Positions 42,006 to 50,398 are shown, counted from the first letter of the stretch. The stretch: DNA of 64,000 nucleotides from Actinomycetes bacterium (GCA_021791195.1 JAJYXB010000016.1:18223-82222), one strand, 5' to 3'. The notes: generated by a model from the sequence alone, not told the origin. Numbers and translations: made by a program.

Positions 42006-43244
42006 TTACGCTACCCAGGTCCAGACGACGAATTTCGCCGTCAGCACGCCCAGGAAAGTAAGCGAGCAGACCATCACCAGTTTGTCGAACCAGGGATGCT
42101 TCTCGCCCCAGATCGCCATCAGGATGAACAGCGGGAACGCCGCCAGCACGAAGCGCGGCATCGACAGCAGCGGCACGTACGTGGACGGAATCGACAGCGG
42201 CAGCAGCAGTACTGCCAGGGAGTAGACCGAATAGGCCAGCGGCAGGCGGCGGAAGGCGGCTATCGCCAGTCCCAGGAACGGTATGGTGAACAACAGATTC
42301 ATGACGTTGTAGGTCGCCCACAGGCGCGGGTCGAGGTCCACGGGCATGTAATTGATGTCCTTGCTGGTCAGCACCGTGCTCATGCCGTTGTAGGCGGCGA
42401 CGATGCCGCTCCACAGCCCGCCCAGCGGCCCGAAGGGAAGGCTGAACTGCCGCAACCAGTTGCTCTGCGCCTTTTGAAACAGCCACGGGTCGCCGAACCT
42501 GATCCCGAGGTAGAGCATCCACAGCGCCAGCCCCAGCGGCACCAGCACCAGGAACATCGCGTCCAGGATGCGGCGCCAGTTGAAACCCGTGTCCTGGACA
42601 TACATGATCAGCAGTGGCAGCAGGAGGAGGAGGCCGGCGCTGCGCGTCAGCGTCGCCAGGCCGCCCAGGACCCCCGCCAGCAGGTATTCCTTCCGCCGGG
42701 CCAGGTAGAGGCATCCGATCGTCAGTGCCAGGAAGAGCGATTCGCTGTAGACGGTCTGGAAAAAGAATGATGTTGGAAAGACGGCGAGGTAAAGCACCGC
42801 CCGCCGCGCCACCTTGCCGCCGAAATCGATCTCGACCAGCCTGTAGAGCAGGTAGAAGGCGATCAGGCAGCAGAGCAGCGAGATCAGGATTCCGGTCACG
42901 ACGCCGTTGCCGGCAAGCAACGGCCTGAATGCGGCCAGCAGCAGCGGATAGAGCGGGAAGAAGGCGGTCGTACTGTCATGGGCCGAGTAGCCGTGGTGGG
43001 CGATCTCCAGGTACCAGACCGAATCCCAGCGGGCCCAGATGTCGAAGATGTAGTGGCCCAGGCCCGTGAAGGTGTCGGTCAGGGATGTATCAACTTTCGG
43101 CGGAACGTCAAGGAACATCGGATCCACGCGAGGCATCGTCAGATAGGCCAGCGGCGCCAGCAGGAACAGGGCTCCGCGTGTGATCAGGAAGATGAAGCCG
43201 GCCTCACGCCACGCCTCCGGCAGGCGGCTGGTTATCCTCTGCAC
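42006..43244 (-). CDS. PIG-V-like membrane mannosyltransferase
   Basis: The 412-residue polytopic protein carries DIWARWDSVWYLEIAHHGY (~residue 70-88), the luminal Asp-rich signature of PIG-V-like dolichol/polyprenol-phosphate-mannose transferases, then FFPLYPLLL and FFQTVYSESLFL. About ten membrane segments are visible. It probably adds mannose from a polyprenyl donor to a membrane glycolipid or protein on the outer face. It lies downstream of a YhaM-like gene on the same strand with a 6-bp gap. Its stop is formed by sequence at the edge of the RAYT element. Confidence 0.8.
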   Translation of the reverse strand: MQRITSRLPEAWREAGFIFLITRGALFLLAPLAYLTMPRVDPMFLDVPPKVDTSLTDTFTGLGHYIFDIWARWDSVWYLEIAHHGYSAHDSTTAFFPLYPLLLAAFRPLLAGNGVVTGILISLLCCLIAFYLLYRLVEIDFGGKVARRAVLYLAVFPTSFFFQTVYSESLFLALTIGCLYLARRKEYLLAGVLGGLATLTRSAGLLLLLPLLIMYVQDTGFNWRRILDAMFLVLVPLGLALWMLYLGIRFGDPWLFQKAQSNWLRQFSLPFGPLGGLWSGIVAAYNGMSTVLTSKDINYMPVDLDPRLWATYNVMNLLFTIPFLGLAIAAFRRLPLAYSVYSLAVLLLPLSIPSTYVPLLSMPRFVLAAFPLFILMAIWGEKHPWFDKLVMVCSLTFLGVLTAKFVVWTWVA

Positions 43245-43250
43245 GGCGCT

Positions 43251-44186
43251 CTAGTCCTCGGCTTTTTTCAGGTACAGGAACCGGTCCAGGAGGCGGTGAT
43301 ATTCGCTCCAGGGCGCGTCGGTCTTGCCGCGATGGCGTTCGAAGATGTTTGCCTTGGCGTCGACGTCGTCGGCATGGTTGAGGATGAACGCCTCCAGCGT
43401 CTTGGGGCGCACCGGTGAGCCGTACTCCTTCTCACCGTGGTGGGAAAGGACAAGATGAAGCAGCTGCAGCTCCAGTTCGTCCGGGAATGAGTCCAGCCGG
43501 GCGATGGCGTCGGCGATGATCTTCTCGCCGATGACGATGTGTCCCAGCAGGCGGCCGCGGTCGGAGTAGTCGATCGCCGTCACATATCTGAATTCCAGCG
43601 TCTTGCCGATGTCATGCAGTATCGCCGCTGTCAGCAGCAGGTCGACATCCACGTCCTGGTACTGGTGGGCGATGGCGCCGGCCACGCGGCAGACCGAGAT
43701 CGTATGTTCCAGCAGCCCGTGGATGTAATTGTGGTGCATGCCCTTGGCGGCCGGCGCCTGGCAGAAAGCGGCCAGCGTCTCCGCGGTGAAAATCTCATCC
43801 AGCAGCGCCTGAAGGTGCGGATTGGAAATGTCGCCGCGGATCTCCCTGAATTCGGTCCGCATGACGTCCACATCGCGTGGGCTCACCGGCTGCAGCGCCG
43901 CGGGGTCCGCCTCATCTTCGGGGACGGGGACGATGCTGTCGAGTTCGATCTCCAGCTGGTTGCGATAGCTGCTTTTCTTGACCGTGCCGCTGATCCTGAT
44001 GACCTGGCCCTGCTCGAAGGACTGCGCCACGGATTCATCCACACGCCACATCACCGCGCTGATCTTGCCGTGGGCGTTCATCAGCTGCAGCACCAGGAAA
44101 GTGTTGCCGTTCTTGTCCTCGCGGACGGTTTTGCTCGCGCAGATGAAAACATCCTCCACGCGCTGGTTTTCTTCGAAGGGTTGCAC
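43251..44186 (-). CDS. YhaM-like 3'-5' exoribonuclease (OB fold + HD domain)
   Basis: The 311-residue product combines an N-terminal OB-type nucleic-acid binding domain (residues ~8-95, FLVLQLMNAHGKISAVMWRV) with an HD phosphohydrolase domain: GLLEHTISVCRVAG, AAILHDIGKTLEF, HIVIGEKII and LVLSHHGEKEYGSP. This order and length match YhaM/CbfI. Members degrade RNA or single-stranded DNA from the 3' end with Mn2+. All HD ligands are present. It is probably co-transcribed with the mannosyltransferase downstream. Confidence 0.85.
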   Translation of the reverse strand: MQPFEENQRVEDVFICASKTVREDKNGNTFLVLQLMNAHGKISAVMWRVDESVAQSFEQGQVIRISGTVKKSSYRNQLEIELDSIVPVPEDEADPAALQPVSPRDVDVMRTEFREIRGDISNPHLQALLDEIFTAETLAAFCQAPAAKGMHHNYIHGLLEHTISVCRVAGAIAHQYQDVDVDLLLTAAILHDIGKTLEFRYVTAIDYSDRGRLLGHIVIGEKIIADAIARLDSFPDELELQLLHLVLSHHGEKEYGSPVRPKTLEAFILNHADDVDAKANIFERHRGKTDAPWSEYHRLLDRFLYLKKAED

Positions 44187-44376
44187 GCGTCCTTTTGGCC
44201 GATATCAGCGGTTTACTATCTTGCCGGCCGCCCGCCCGCCGGGAAAACCCCGGTTTGGGATGGCACAAGCCTGTTTATTCTATATCATAGGCAGGGCGGC
44301 AGACAGAAACGCCGGCATTTCCTGCCGCGGCTTTCCGGTTTACGGCAACTGACTGTGTCTGGTTCGGAGAGGAGCC

Positions 44377-45186
44377 ATGATGAGCGCGACTTTCACCATG
44401 CTGGGCACCGGCGGCTGGATCCCCACCGCCCGCCGGGCGACGACCTGCTGCCTGCTGAGCATGCCCGAGGCGCTGTTTATCTTCGACGCCGGCACCGGCC
44501 TGGCGCGGCTGCTGGAAGATGAATTCCGCCGCGAGCTGGAACCACCCGCGCGCGAGGTCCACCTTTTCCTGAGTCATTATCATCTGGACCATGTCTGCGG
44601 TCTCGTCTACCTGGCGGCGATGTTCCGGGGCCGGGGGCTCTACCTGCATCCGCCGGGGGCGGACATCACCGGCCTCGATCCGCTGGAAACGATCGATGCG
44701 CTGGTGCGCAAGCCGTTCAACCCCGGCACGCTGGCGGAAATGCCCCTTGACATTTCGGTAGAACCATTAGGAGCCGGCAGCCAACGGATCGCCGGTCTGC
44801 AGGTGAAAGCGCGCCAGCAGCTGCATCCGGATGCCTCCGCGGCCTGGCGCGTAGCGGACCTCATGGTCTTTGCCACCGACACCGCCGCCGATCCGGCGAC
44901 GGCCGCATTTGCCAGAGGCGCGCGCCTGCTGGTGCACGAGGCCTGGATCGATGGCGCCGAGGAGGACGATCCCGGCACGGCTCATATCGCCCGCGAAGCT
45001 TATGTGGCGCATACCTCCGCGCGCCAGGCAGCCGCGCTGGCGGTTGAGGCCGGCGTCGAACGGCTGGTGCTCAGTCATCTGAATCCCGTGCGTTCGCCGG
45101 AGTATCACAGCCGGATGCTGGACACGGCCCGCGCGGTCTTCCCGGCAACGGCGATCCTGGAAGACGGTGAGCGGATTACCGTCTGA
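44377..45186 (+). CDS. Metallo-beta-lactamase-fold hydrolase (RNase Z-like)
   Basis: The 269-residue protein starts with TFTMLGTGGWIPTARRATTC, close to the RNase Z/ElaC family, and carries the metal motif LSHYHLDHVCG (~residue 66-75). Later ligands are seen in VFATDTAAD, LLVHEAWI and LVLSHLNPVRSPEY. The RNase Z exosite arm is not apparent, so the substrate may differ from tRNA precursors. The start follows GGAGAGGAGCC. A 44-bp segment of this gene has a diverged copy in the relic at 48380. Confidence 0.8.
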   Translation: MMSATFTMLGTGGWIPTARRATTCCLLSMPEALFIFDAGTGLARLLEDEFRRELEPPAREVHLFLSHYHLDHVCGLVYLAAMFRGRGLYLHPPGADITGLDPLETIDALVRKPFNPGTLAEMPLDISVEPLGAGSQRIAGLQVKARQQLHPDASAAWRVADLMVFATDTAADPATAAFARGARLLVHEAWIDGAEEDDPGTAHIAREAYVAHTSARQAAALAVEAGVERLVLSHLNPVRSPEYHSRMLDTARAVFPATAILEDGERITV

Positions 45187-45191
45187 GCGGC

Positions 45192-45392
45192 TCATCGATT
45201 CCGGAAGACGGCGAGAAGAGGATCTTTCAGCCTCTGCTGCCCCAGCCAGACGAAGACCGTGTCATCGGCATGGAAGGCCCTGAAGATGAAAGGCAGCGTG
45301 ATCAGGCAGGCAATCGCGGTCAGCAGCGCCAGCGAAACAGGCGTGCCCGGCCGCCAGCCAGCCAGGCCTTTATCCGCCGGACGTTTTTTCAT
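45192..45392 (-). pseudogene. Truncated membrane glycosyltransferase, N-terminal remnant
   Basis: The 66-residue frame has one membrane segment followed by IFRAFHADDTVFVWLGQQRLKDPL, which looks like the first membrane helix and luminal Asp loop of GT39/GT-C type transferases. It stops right after LAVFRNR, only 6 bp from the end of the hydrolase gene, so the remaining several hundred residues are missing. I interpret it as a 5' remnant of a deleted gene; a genuine small protein is less likely. Confidence 0.55.
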
Positions 45393-45402
45393 TCATGCTC
45401 AT

Positions 45403-46065
45403 TCACCGGTTTGTGTCGTTTTTACCGCTCCTACGGCGGCGTATCAACAGATAAATCACGCCGGCGACCACCACCAGCGCGAAAGCGATGCCGCCGCCCC
45501 AGCCCAGCCAGCGGTTGATCAGCTCCCAGCTCTGACCGAAAAAATATCCCAGCAGCAGGACGATCGTCACCGAGCCGATGCCGCCGACAATGTTGTAGAA
45601 AAGGAAAGTGCGGTATGGCATCCGGCTGATGCCGGCGGCCACCGGCGCGAAGGACCTGAGCACACCGACGAAGCGGCCGAACAGGACGGTCTTGCCGCCA
45701 TGGCGCTGAAAATATCGCTCGGCGGTCTCCAGATAGGATTCCCGGAAAAAAAAGAAGCGCCCGAAGCGGCGCAGGAACTTGATGCCGCCGTAGCGGCCGA
45801 TGGCATAGCCGGTACTGTCGCCGAGAATGGCGCCGGCCGAGGCCAACGCGATCAGCGCCGACAGGTCGAAGTAACCCTGCGACGCCAGCAGCCCGGCAAG
45901 AAGCAGCGTCACTTCTCCGGGCACGACCAGGCCGACGAATGCCGAGGTCTCCAGGAAGGTCATCACGAAGACCAGCAGATATCCCCAGTTCCCCAACTGG
46001 GGGGTGATGGACTCGATGTAGCCGATCGGGAGCCGCCTTGCCGTTGGATGCTGATACATCAGCAT
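45403..46065 (-). CDS. DedA family membrane protein
   Basis: The 220-residue protein has the DedA signature: FLETSAFVGLVVPGEVTLLLAG, then GDSTGYAIGRYGG, FFRESYLETAERYFQRHGGKTVLFGRFVGVLRSFAPVAAG with the conserved Arg and Gly, and final membrane helices. Recent work names members as undecaprenyl-phosphate or phospholipid transporters. ATG 46065 is the likely start; the start region is an 18-bp palindrome, ATGCTGAT-AC-ATCAGCAT, at 46048-46065. No clear Shine-Dalgarno precedes it. Part of its 5' end is duplicated at 48418-48547. Confidence 0.87.
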   Translation of the reverse strand: MLMYQHPTARRLPIGYIESITPQLGNWGYLLVFVMTFLETSAFVGLVVPGEVTLLLAGLLASQGYFDLSALIALASAGAILGDSTGYAIGRYGGIKFLRRFGRFFFFRESYLETAERYFQRHGGKTVLFGRFVGVLRSFAPVAAGISRMPYRTFLFYNIVGGIGSVTIVLLLGYFFGQSWELINRWLGWGGGIAFALVVVAGVIYLLIRRRRSGKNDTNR

Positions 46066-46207
46066 GATATCAAATAGCGCCCGGCAGTCGTCAGAGGGAT
46101 AAAAAATGCACATCTGCTGGCTGCCGCTTCAAGAGGCTTGCGTCCGGCGAGCGTTTTCCTGCGTGCGGCGGCATGGACCCCCCGGTTTGCCGCCTTCGAT
46201 CATTAAA

Positions 46208-46235
46208 AGGGCGGCCCCGAGGGGCCGCCCTGTTG
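46208..46235 (-). terminator. Terminator of the rhodanese gene
   Basis: AGGGCGGCCCC-GA-GGGGCCGCCCT is an 11-bp perfect stem followed on the minus strand by TTTTAATG. Confidence 0.85.
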
Positions 46236-46308
46236 GTTCACGCATCCCGTTCGCTGCTGCGAACGGCGTCCTCTAATCAGGACAGTGTTGCTTCACGGGC
46301 TTCGCGGG

Positions 46309-48156
46309 TTAGGAGAGCTTCCTGCCGAAGGTCTCGTTGAAGCTGTTGCCGTACAGCACGCGCTGGCTGACGACGATCGGTTGGCCGCCGCGCGAGACCA
46401 CCCGGATTGGACCGCCCGCCATTTGCGGGCTGATCTGAAGCGGATTCGTATTGGTCGCGTGTGGCGCTATCGGACCGAGTGTCTGCTTCAGAACACCGCC
46501 CACATACACATCTACCGTCGCGGAGTTTGTTGGGTCGGCGTTAGTAGCCACGATCCAGTCGCCGTTCATGTTGTCCGACTTGTTGTCATACCACGGGAAG
46601 CTGTACTTCGTTCCCAGATCGGAAGCGCCGCCTCCCTCGGTATGTTCGGGGGCGATCGTCTCATTGAACGTGCCGTTATACAGTGCCCGTTCGGCAACCG
46701 TCAGATGATTGCCGCTGGTGGTGCAACCCACGCACCGCACCTCGACCGGACCTCCCTTGTAGTTGGACCAGATCTGGTTGTTTTCCGCACCTGCGGCCAG
46801 CGTGAAGTCGGTCTTGAACGTACCGCCCAGGCTGATGCTGACAGTGGCGGTGCTGGCGCCGTCATTAGCGATGTTGATCCACGTGCCCGCGCCGAAGCCG
46901 TCGTTGCTGGTATCGTACCAGGGGAAGTAGTAGACGTAGTCGGTGTTGCCCCTCGGGAGGCTGTAGGCGACGCCGCCGGGGGCAGAGCCGGTGACTACCG
47001 GATAGTTATGCTCCTCGGTGTTCGCGTTGAACTCCATCCCGTAGCTGTTGTTCCATGCCGCAAGCCCGTACCTGAGACCCTGGTCGGGGGCGCCGGCGTT
47101 GCGAATTCCCAGCGCGTTCAGACCAATTACGGCAGCGTTGGATTCCTGCTGGCCGTTGGCGTAGACAATCACGGGCTTGCTGGTGTCGATTGACAGCAGG
47201 TTGGTATAGTTGCCGCCGCCATCCTTGGCAAACAGCTGCTGATACGGGATATTTACTGCGCCGGTAATATGCCCGTAGGCGTAATCGGCAGCGCTGCGGA
47301 CATCGACGACCGTGTAGTTGCCGATGTTGCTGTCATTGACCTGGCCGGTGCCTGTGCCCGGGAAGATAAAGGGCGGGTTTGTGGCGTGGAGGGACAGATC
47401 GTCCGCCGCCCTGGTGATCTCCGCCGGCTCAGTCGAAGTGGTGTTATTGATTACCGGATACGCACCCGGGGCCGGCAGCGGATGCGGCGTCGTTTCCATG
47501 CCATACGTATGCACATAGATGTCCTTGGTGCCGGGCGTCACTTCCGCCAGCACGCTGGGCTCAGCGGCTGAGTTCCATTCCAGGTTGCCCCACTTCAGTG
47601 CGGCGATATCAGGAGCAGGGCTGCCAAAGTATCCCGCCTGGGCCACAGACCCCAGCGCCATTTCGGCCAGCTTGTCGGTATGACCACTGTAACAGGCCAG
47701 CACGATGGTCTTGTTGGCGTGTTTGGCAAGTTCGCTGCGGATGAACTGCAGGCTGTCAGGCTGGTCGATATCCTTGTAAGTGTAGGCAGGATTGACCATC
47801 CCGAGATTGATCGCTCCCGGGATGTGCCCATGGCTCATGCCAGTACCCGGGGTAGCCTGGTAGTCGGTCCAGCTCCGCATGTCTATCACGAGCGGGTCAT
47901 TGCTGGGATTGTCCCCGGCGTCACCGATGACGCCATTATTGTTGTCATCAAGCAGCGCCATCAAGGCCGGACTGGAAATGTATATAGACGGATTGGAATT
48001 TAAAAACGCGTTGCTGTTGTCGGCAATTATGCCGAACTGCTCGTCGCCGGCCGGCGGCGAGGCAGAACTGATGGCGACAAAAAAGACCAGCGCCACGATG
48101 CTGCAACAAGCCAGAAGGGCCAGCCATTTGGCCGGCCGGTGAATCATGTTCTTCAT
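46309..48156 (-). CDS. Secreted double-rhodanese surface protein
   Basis: The 615-residue product has a signal peptide (cleavage near ISSASP). Rhodanese domain 1 (residues ~45-185) has LVIDMRSWTDY, HGHIPGAINLG and the active cysteine in VLACYSGHTD. Domain 2 (residues ~215-365) has TVVDVRSAADYAYGHITGAVNIP, but its active-site loop reads VIVYANGQQES, so the cysteine is lost. Residues ~400-615 hold two copies of a beta-rich module: YYFPWYDTSNDGFGAGTW and YSFPWYDNKSDNMNGDW, each ending with QRVLY or ERALY plus NGTFNET or NSFNET. It may handle sulfur compounds at the surface, with the C-terminal repeats mediating attachment. The start follows GGGATGGG. Confidence 0.8.
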   Translation of the reverse strand: MKNMIHRPAKWLALLACCSIVALVFFVAISSASPPAGDEQFGIIADNSNAFLNSNPSIYISSPALMALLDDNNNGVIGDAGDNPSNDPLVIDMRSWTDYQATPGTGMSHGHIPGAINLGMVNPAYTYKDIDQPDSLQFIRSELAKHANKTIVLACYSGHTDKLAEMALGSVAQAGYFGSPAPDIAALKWGNLEWNSAAEPSVLAEVTPGTKDIYVHTYGMETTPHPLPAPGAYPVINNTTSTEPAEITRAADDLSLHATNPPFIFPGTGTGQVNDSNIGNYTVVDVRSAADYAYGHITGAVNIPYQQLFAKDGGGNYTNLLSIDTSKPVIVYANGQQESNAAVIGLNALGIRNAGAPDQGLRYGLAAWNNSYGMEFNANTEEHNYPVVTGSAPGGVAYSLPRGNTDYVYYFPWYDTSNDGFGAGTWINIANDGASTATVSISLGGTFKTDFTLAAGAENNQIWSNYKGGPVEVRCVGCTTSGNHLTVAERALYNGTFNETIAPEHTEGGGASDLGTKYSFPWYDNKSDNMNGDWIVATNADPTNSATVDVYVGGVLKQTLGPIAPHATNTNPLQISPQMAGGPIRVVSRGGQPIVVSQRVLYGNSFNETFGRKLS

Positions 48157-48379
48157 TTCCCATCCCCTTACTAGTCTTTACTAGAATTGATTCCTATCCT
48201 AGCATATAACTCCCCCATCAAACAGAATCTCTCATAAGACCCATAAGCCTCCTTTATAGAACAGAGTGGTCACACTTTTGTCCCCAACAACCAACACGAC
48301 TCAGTATTATCGTAACCACGTTTGTATTTTTGGTGCCGAATTATAGAATCAGAGGCATTGGCTGTCAATAATACGAATT
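48157..48379. other. Intergenic region, promoter side of rhodanese gene
   Basis: AT-rich, no gene. Two direct copies of TTACTAG occur at about 48168-48185 (ACTAGTCTTTACTAGA), just before the rhodanese start, and could be an operator. No clear -35/-10 pair. Confidence 0.35.
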
Positions 48380-48547
48380 GGCAGCCACCGGATCGCCGGC
48401 ATCGAGGTAGAAGCGCGCCAGCAGATATCCCAGCTCCCCAGGGGGGTGATGGACTCGATGTCGCCGATCGGGAGTCGCTTTGCCGTTGGATGCTGATACA
48501 TCAGCATGATATCAAATGGCACCCGGAAGTCGTCAAAGGGATAAAAA
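48380..48547 (-). pseudogene. Chimeric duplication relic of hydrolase and dedA sequences
   Basis: Bases 48380-48424 match the hydrolase gene at about 44777-44820 with few differences. From the shared CCAGCAG onward, 48418-48547 matches 45974-46106, the 5' end of dedA, at roughly 90% identity by eye. The two source segments are 1.15 kb apart in the original, so the relic is a duplicate with an internal deletion at a 7-bp direct repeat. It contains the dedA start region but cannot encode the protein. Confidence 0.8.
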
Positions 48548-48563
48548 AACGGGCCTCAGCCCG
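48543..48563 (-). terminator. Terminator of arsR-type gene
   Basis: On the minus strand CGGGC-TGAG-GCCCG is followed by seven T. Confidence 0.7.
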
Positions 48564-48590
48564 CGACTGCCAGTGGCATCCCGAGACGTA

Positions 48591-48941
48591 TTATTTGGGC
48601 TTGGCCACCTCTTTGTATGCCTCGTGCAGCTCCTGCTCCTTCTCCATCTGCTCGGACATCACCTCGCGCAACAGATCGAAGGCGCGCAGGACCTTCTTGT
48701 TGGCGATGCGGTAGAAGATATTAACGCCGTGCCGCCGCGAGTACACCAGCGAACGCTGGCGCAGGATGGCCAGATGCTGCGAAACTGTCGCCTGGGCCAG
48801 GTCGAGCGCGGCCGCCAGCTCGCTTACGGTTTTCTCTCCTTCGCGCAGTTCATTGAGGATGAGCAGGCGCTTGGGGTCGGCCAGGGCCTTGCAGATCTGG
48901 GCATGCATGCGATAAATGCCATCTCTAACTTCAGGATCCAA
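48591..48941 (-). CDS. ArsR-family transcription regulator
   Basis: The 116-residue protein is a winged-helix ArsR/SmtB-type repressor: ICKALADPKRLLILNEL, then the recognition region TVSELAAALDLAQATVSQHLAILRQ and the wing VYSRRHGVNIFYRI. It has a single cysteine (residue ~17), so no obvious metal site of ArsR or SmtB type. The TTG start at 48941 follows AAGGAAT. Next to a rhodanese relic and thioredoxin genes, a redox- or sulfur-responsive role is plausible. Its operator is probably in the AT-rich region 48942-49140, or near the rhodanese gene. Confidence 0.82.
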   Translation of the reverse strand: MDPEVRDGIYRMHAQICKALADPKRLLILNELREGEKTVSELAAALDLAQATVSQHLAILRQRSLVYSRRHGVNIFYRIANKKVLRAFDLLREVMSEQMEKEQELHEAYKEVAKPK

Positions 48942-49145
48942 CGTATTCCTTTGACTGCTGGCGACGAAAAAACAGCCGCTTTAAATATGACCAATTTACC
49001 TACATATTATTACAGGAACGAAAATAGTTCAATTCCCGAACGGGGCGGCTCGTTATTGATGCAAACTAATTAATTATATCAAGTTTTTGCATTATTGTAA
49101 TCCGCATCATCAACTATATTATTGTATGCGAATATTTGAAATTAT
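48942..49145. other. AT-rich divergent regulatory region
   Basis: No gene. The A/T content is high, and similar blocks CATATTATTACAGG (~49001) and CTATATTATTGTATG (~49116) occur as imperfect direct repeats, candidates for regulator binding. Confidence 0.35.
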
Positions 49146-49371
49146 GACGTTCTGTCGGCGTTGACAGGGGTGAACACTCTGGTGGCCGATGGCACGATCA
49201 AGAAGAATGACAAGCCCGTCTTCCTCTGCCAGACCGGTTCCCGCGCCTCTGGGGCGGCGGCGGAAGCCGCCACTCCCGGCTTCTCACATCCTTGAACCCT
49301 TTGGGGGCTTGCCGGCGACTAATGTTATTGAAGCCGGAGCACTGGGAACTCTTTTTTCCCTCTGTTAGAAT
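49146..49371 (+). pseudogene. Broken single-domain rhodanese gene
   Basis: The frame at 49146-49295 encodes VNTLVADGTIKKNDKPVFLCQTGSR followed by ASGAAAEAA. This is the C-terminal half of a rhodanese with the active-site cysteine in FLCQTGSR. The frame then stops at 49293-49295; traces of the expected G-F-x-x-x-x-x-L-x-G-G-L ending continue in another frame (ILEPFGGLPATN). There is no N-terminal CDC25-like half, so it is a truncated and frameshifted remnant. Confidence 0.65.
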
Positions 49372-49398
49372 TCGAGAAACTCCCAAAGGGGCGAACCC

Positions 49399-50328
49399 AT
49401 GAATGCAGACTACGACGTTATTATCATCGGCGGCGGGCCGGCGGGTCTCACCGCCGGTCTCTACTGCGGTCGCGCCCGCATGAAGACCCTGCTGCTGGAG
49501 AAGGCGACCGCAGGCGGTCAGGCGGCCACCACAGACGCGATCGAGAACTACCCCGGTTTCCCGGAAGGGATCGGCGGTTTCGAGCTGACCGAGAAGATGA
49601 AACAGCAGGCTCTCCATTTCGGCGCCGAGATCCAGGAGATCAAGGAAGTCAGCAGTCTCGAGGTTGAGGACGGTCTCAAGCTGGTGAAGGTGGACGCGAC
49701 CGCCATCAGTGCCAGGTCGGTCATCATCGCTACCGGCGCCGAGCCGAAGACGCTCGATATCCCCGGCGTGGCCGAATTCCGGGGCAAGGGAGTCTCCTAC
49801 TGCGCCACTTGCGACGGCGCCTTTTACCGGGACAAGGTGGTTGCGGTCATCGGCGGCGGCAACTCGGCGGTCGAAGAGGCGCTGTTCCTGACCAAGTTCG
49901 CGAGCAAGGTTTATATCGTTCACCGCCGCGACGAGCTGCGCGCCGACAAGATCCTGCGTGAACGCGTCGCCGAGAGCGGCAAGGTCGAGATCGTGTGGGA
50001 TGCGCATCTGAAGAAGATCCTTGGCAAAGGCAAGGTCGAGGAGATGGTGGTGGAGAACAAGAATACGCATGACCGCACCAGTTACCAGATCGATGGCGTC
50101 TTTTTCTACATCGGCTCCGTGCCCAACACCGAGTTTTGCGAGGGCGTCGTGGACCTGGATGAGCGTGAGTTTATCCGCACTGACGAATCGCTGCAGACCA
50201 ACGTCCCGGGCGTCTATGCCGCCGGGGACTGCCGCGCCAATCTGCTCAAGCAGGTGGCAGTCGCTGTCGGCGAAGGGGCGCTGGCGGCGGTAGAAGCGGA
50301 GAAATACGTCGAGGAAAACTTCGACTAG
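49399..50328 (+). CDS. trxB: Thioredoxin reductase
   Basis: The 309-residue flavoprotein reduces thioredoxin with NADPH. FAD site: DVIIIGGGPAGLTAGLYCGRA at the N-terminus (residues ~6-26). Redox site: CATC within SYCATCDGAFY (~residue 135-138). NAD(P) site: VAVIGGGNSAVEEALFL with following HRRDELRA, which favours NADPH. The C-terminal FAD motif is GVYAAGDCRANLLKQVAVAVGEGA. The start follows AAAGGGGCG. trxA lies 70 bp downstream, with a possible promoter of its own. Confidence 0.95.
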   Translation: MNADYDVIIIGGGPAGLTAGLYCGRARMKTLLLEKATAGGQAATTDAIENYPGFPEGIGGFELTEKMKQQALHFGAEIQEIKEVSSLEVEDGLKLVKVDATAISARSVIIATGAEPKTLDIPGVAEFRGKGVSYCATCDGAFYRDKVVAVIGGGNSAVEEALFLTKFASKVYIVHRRDELRADKILRERVAESGKVEIVWDAHLKKILGKGKVEEMVVENKNTHDRTSYQIDGVFFYIGSVPNTEFCEGVVDLDEREFIRTDESLQTNVPGVYAAGDCRANLLKQVAVAVGEGALAAVEAEKYVEENFD

Positions 50329-50349
50329 CGGCGTTTTTCCTTTTATAAT
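50320..50349 (+). promoter_or_regulatory. Possible promoter of trxA
   Basis: TTCGAC (50320-50325) and TATAAT (50344-50349) are 18 bp apart. The -35 lies in the last codons of trxB, allowing extra trxA transcription. Confidence 0.45.
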
Positions 50350-50398
50350 AGTGCCGCTTGACTTGCCCTTGTCACGGAACCTTTTTAAGGAGGAAGCG

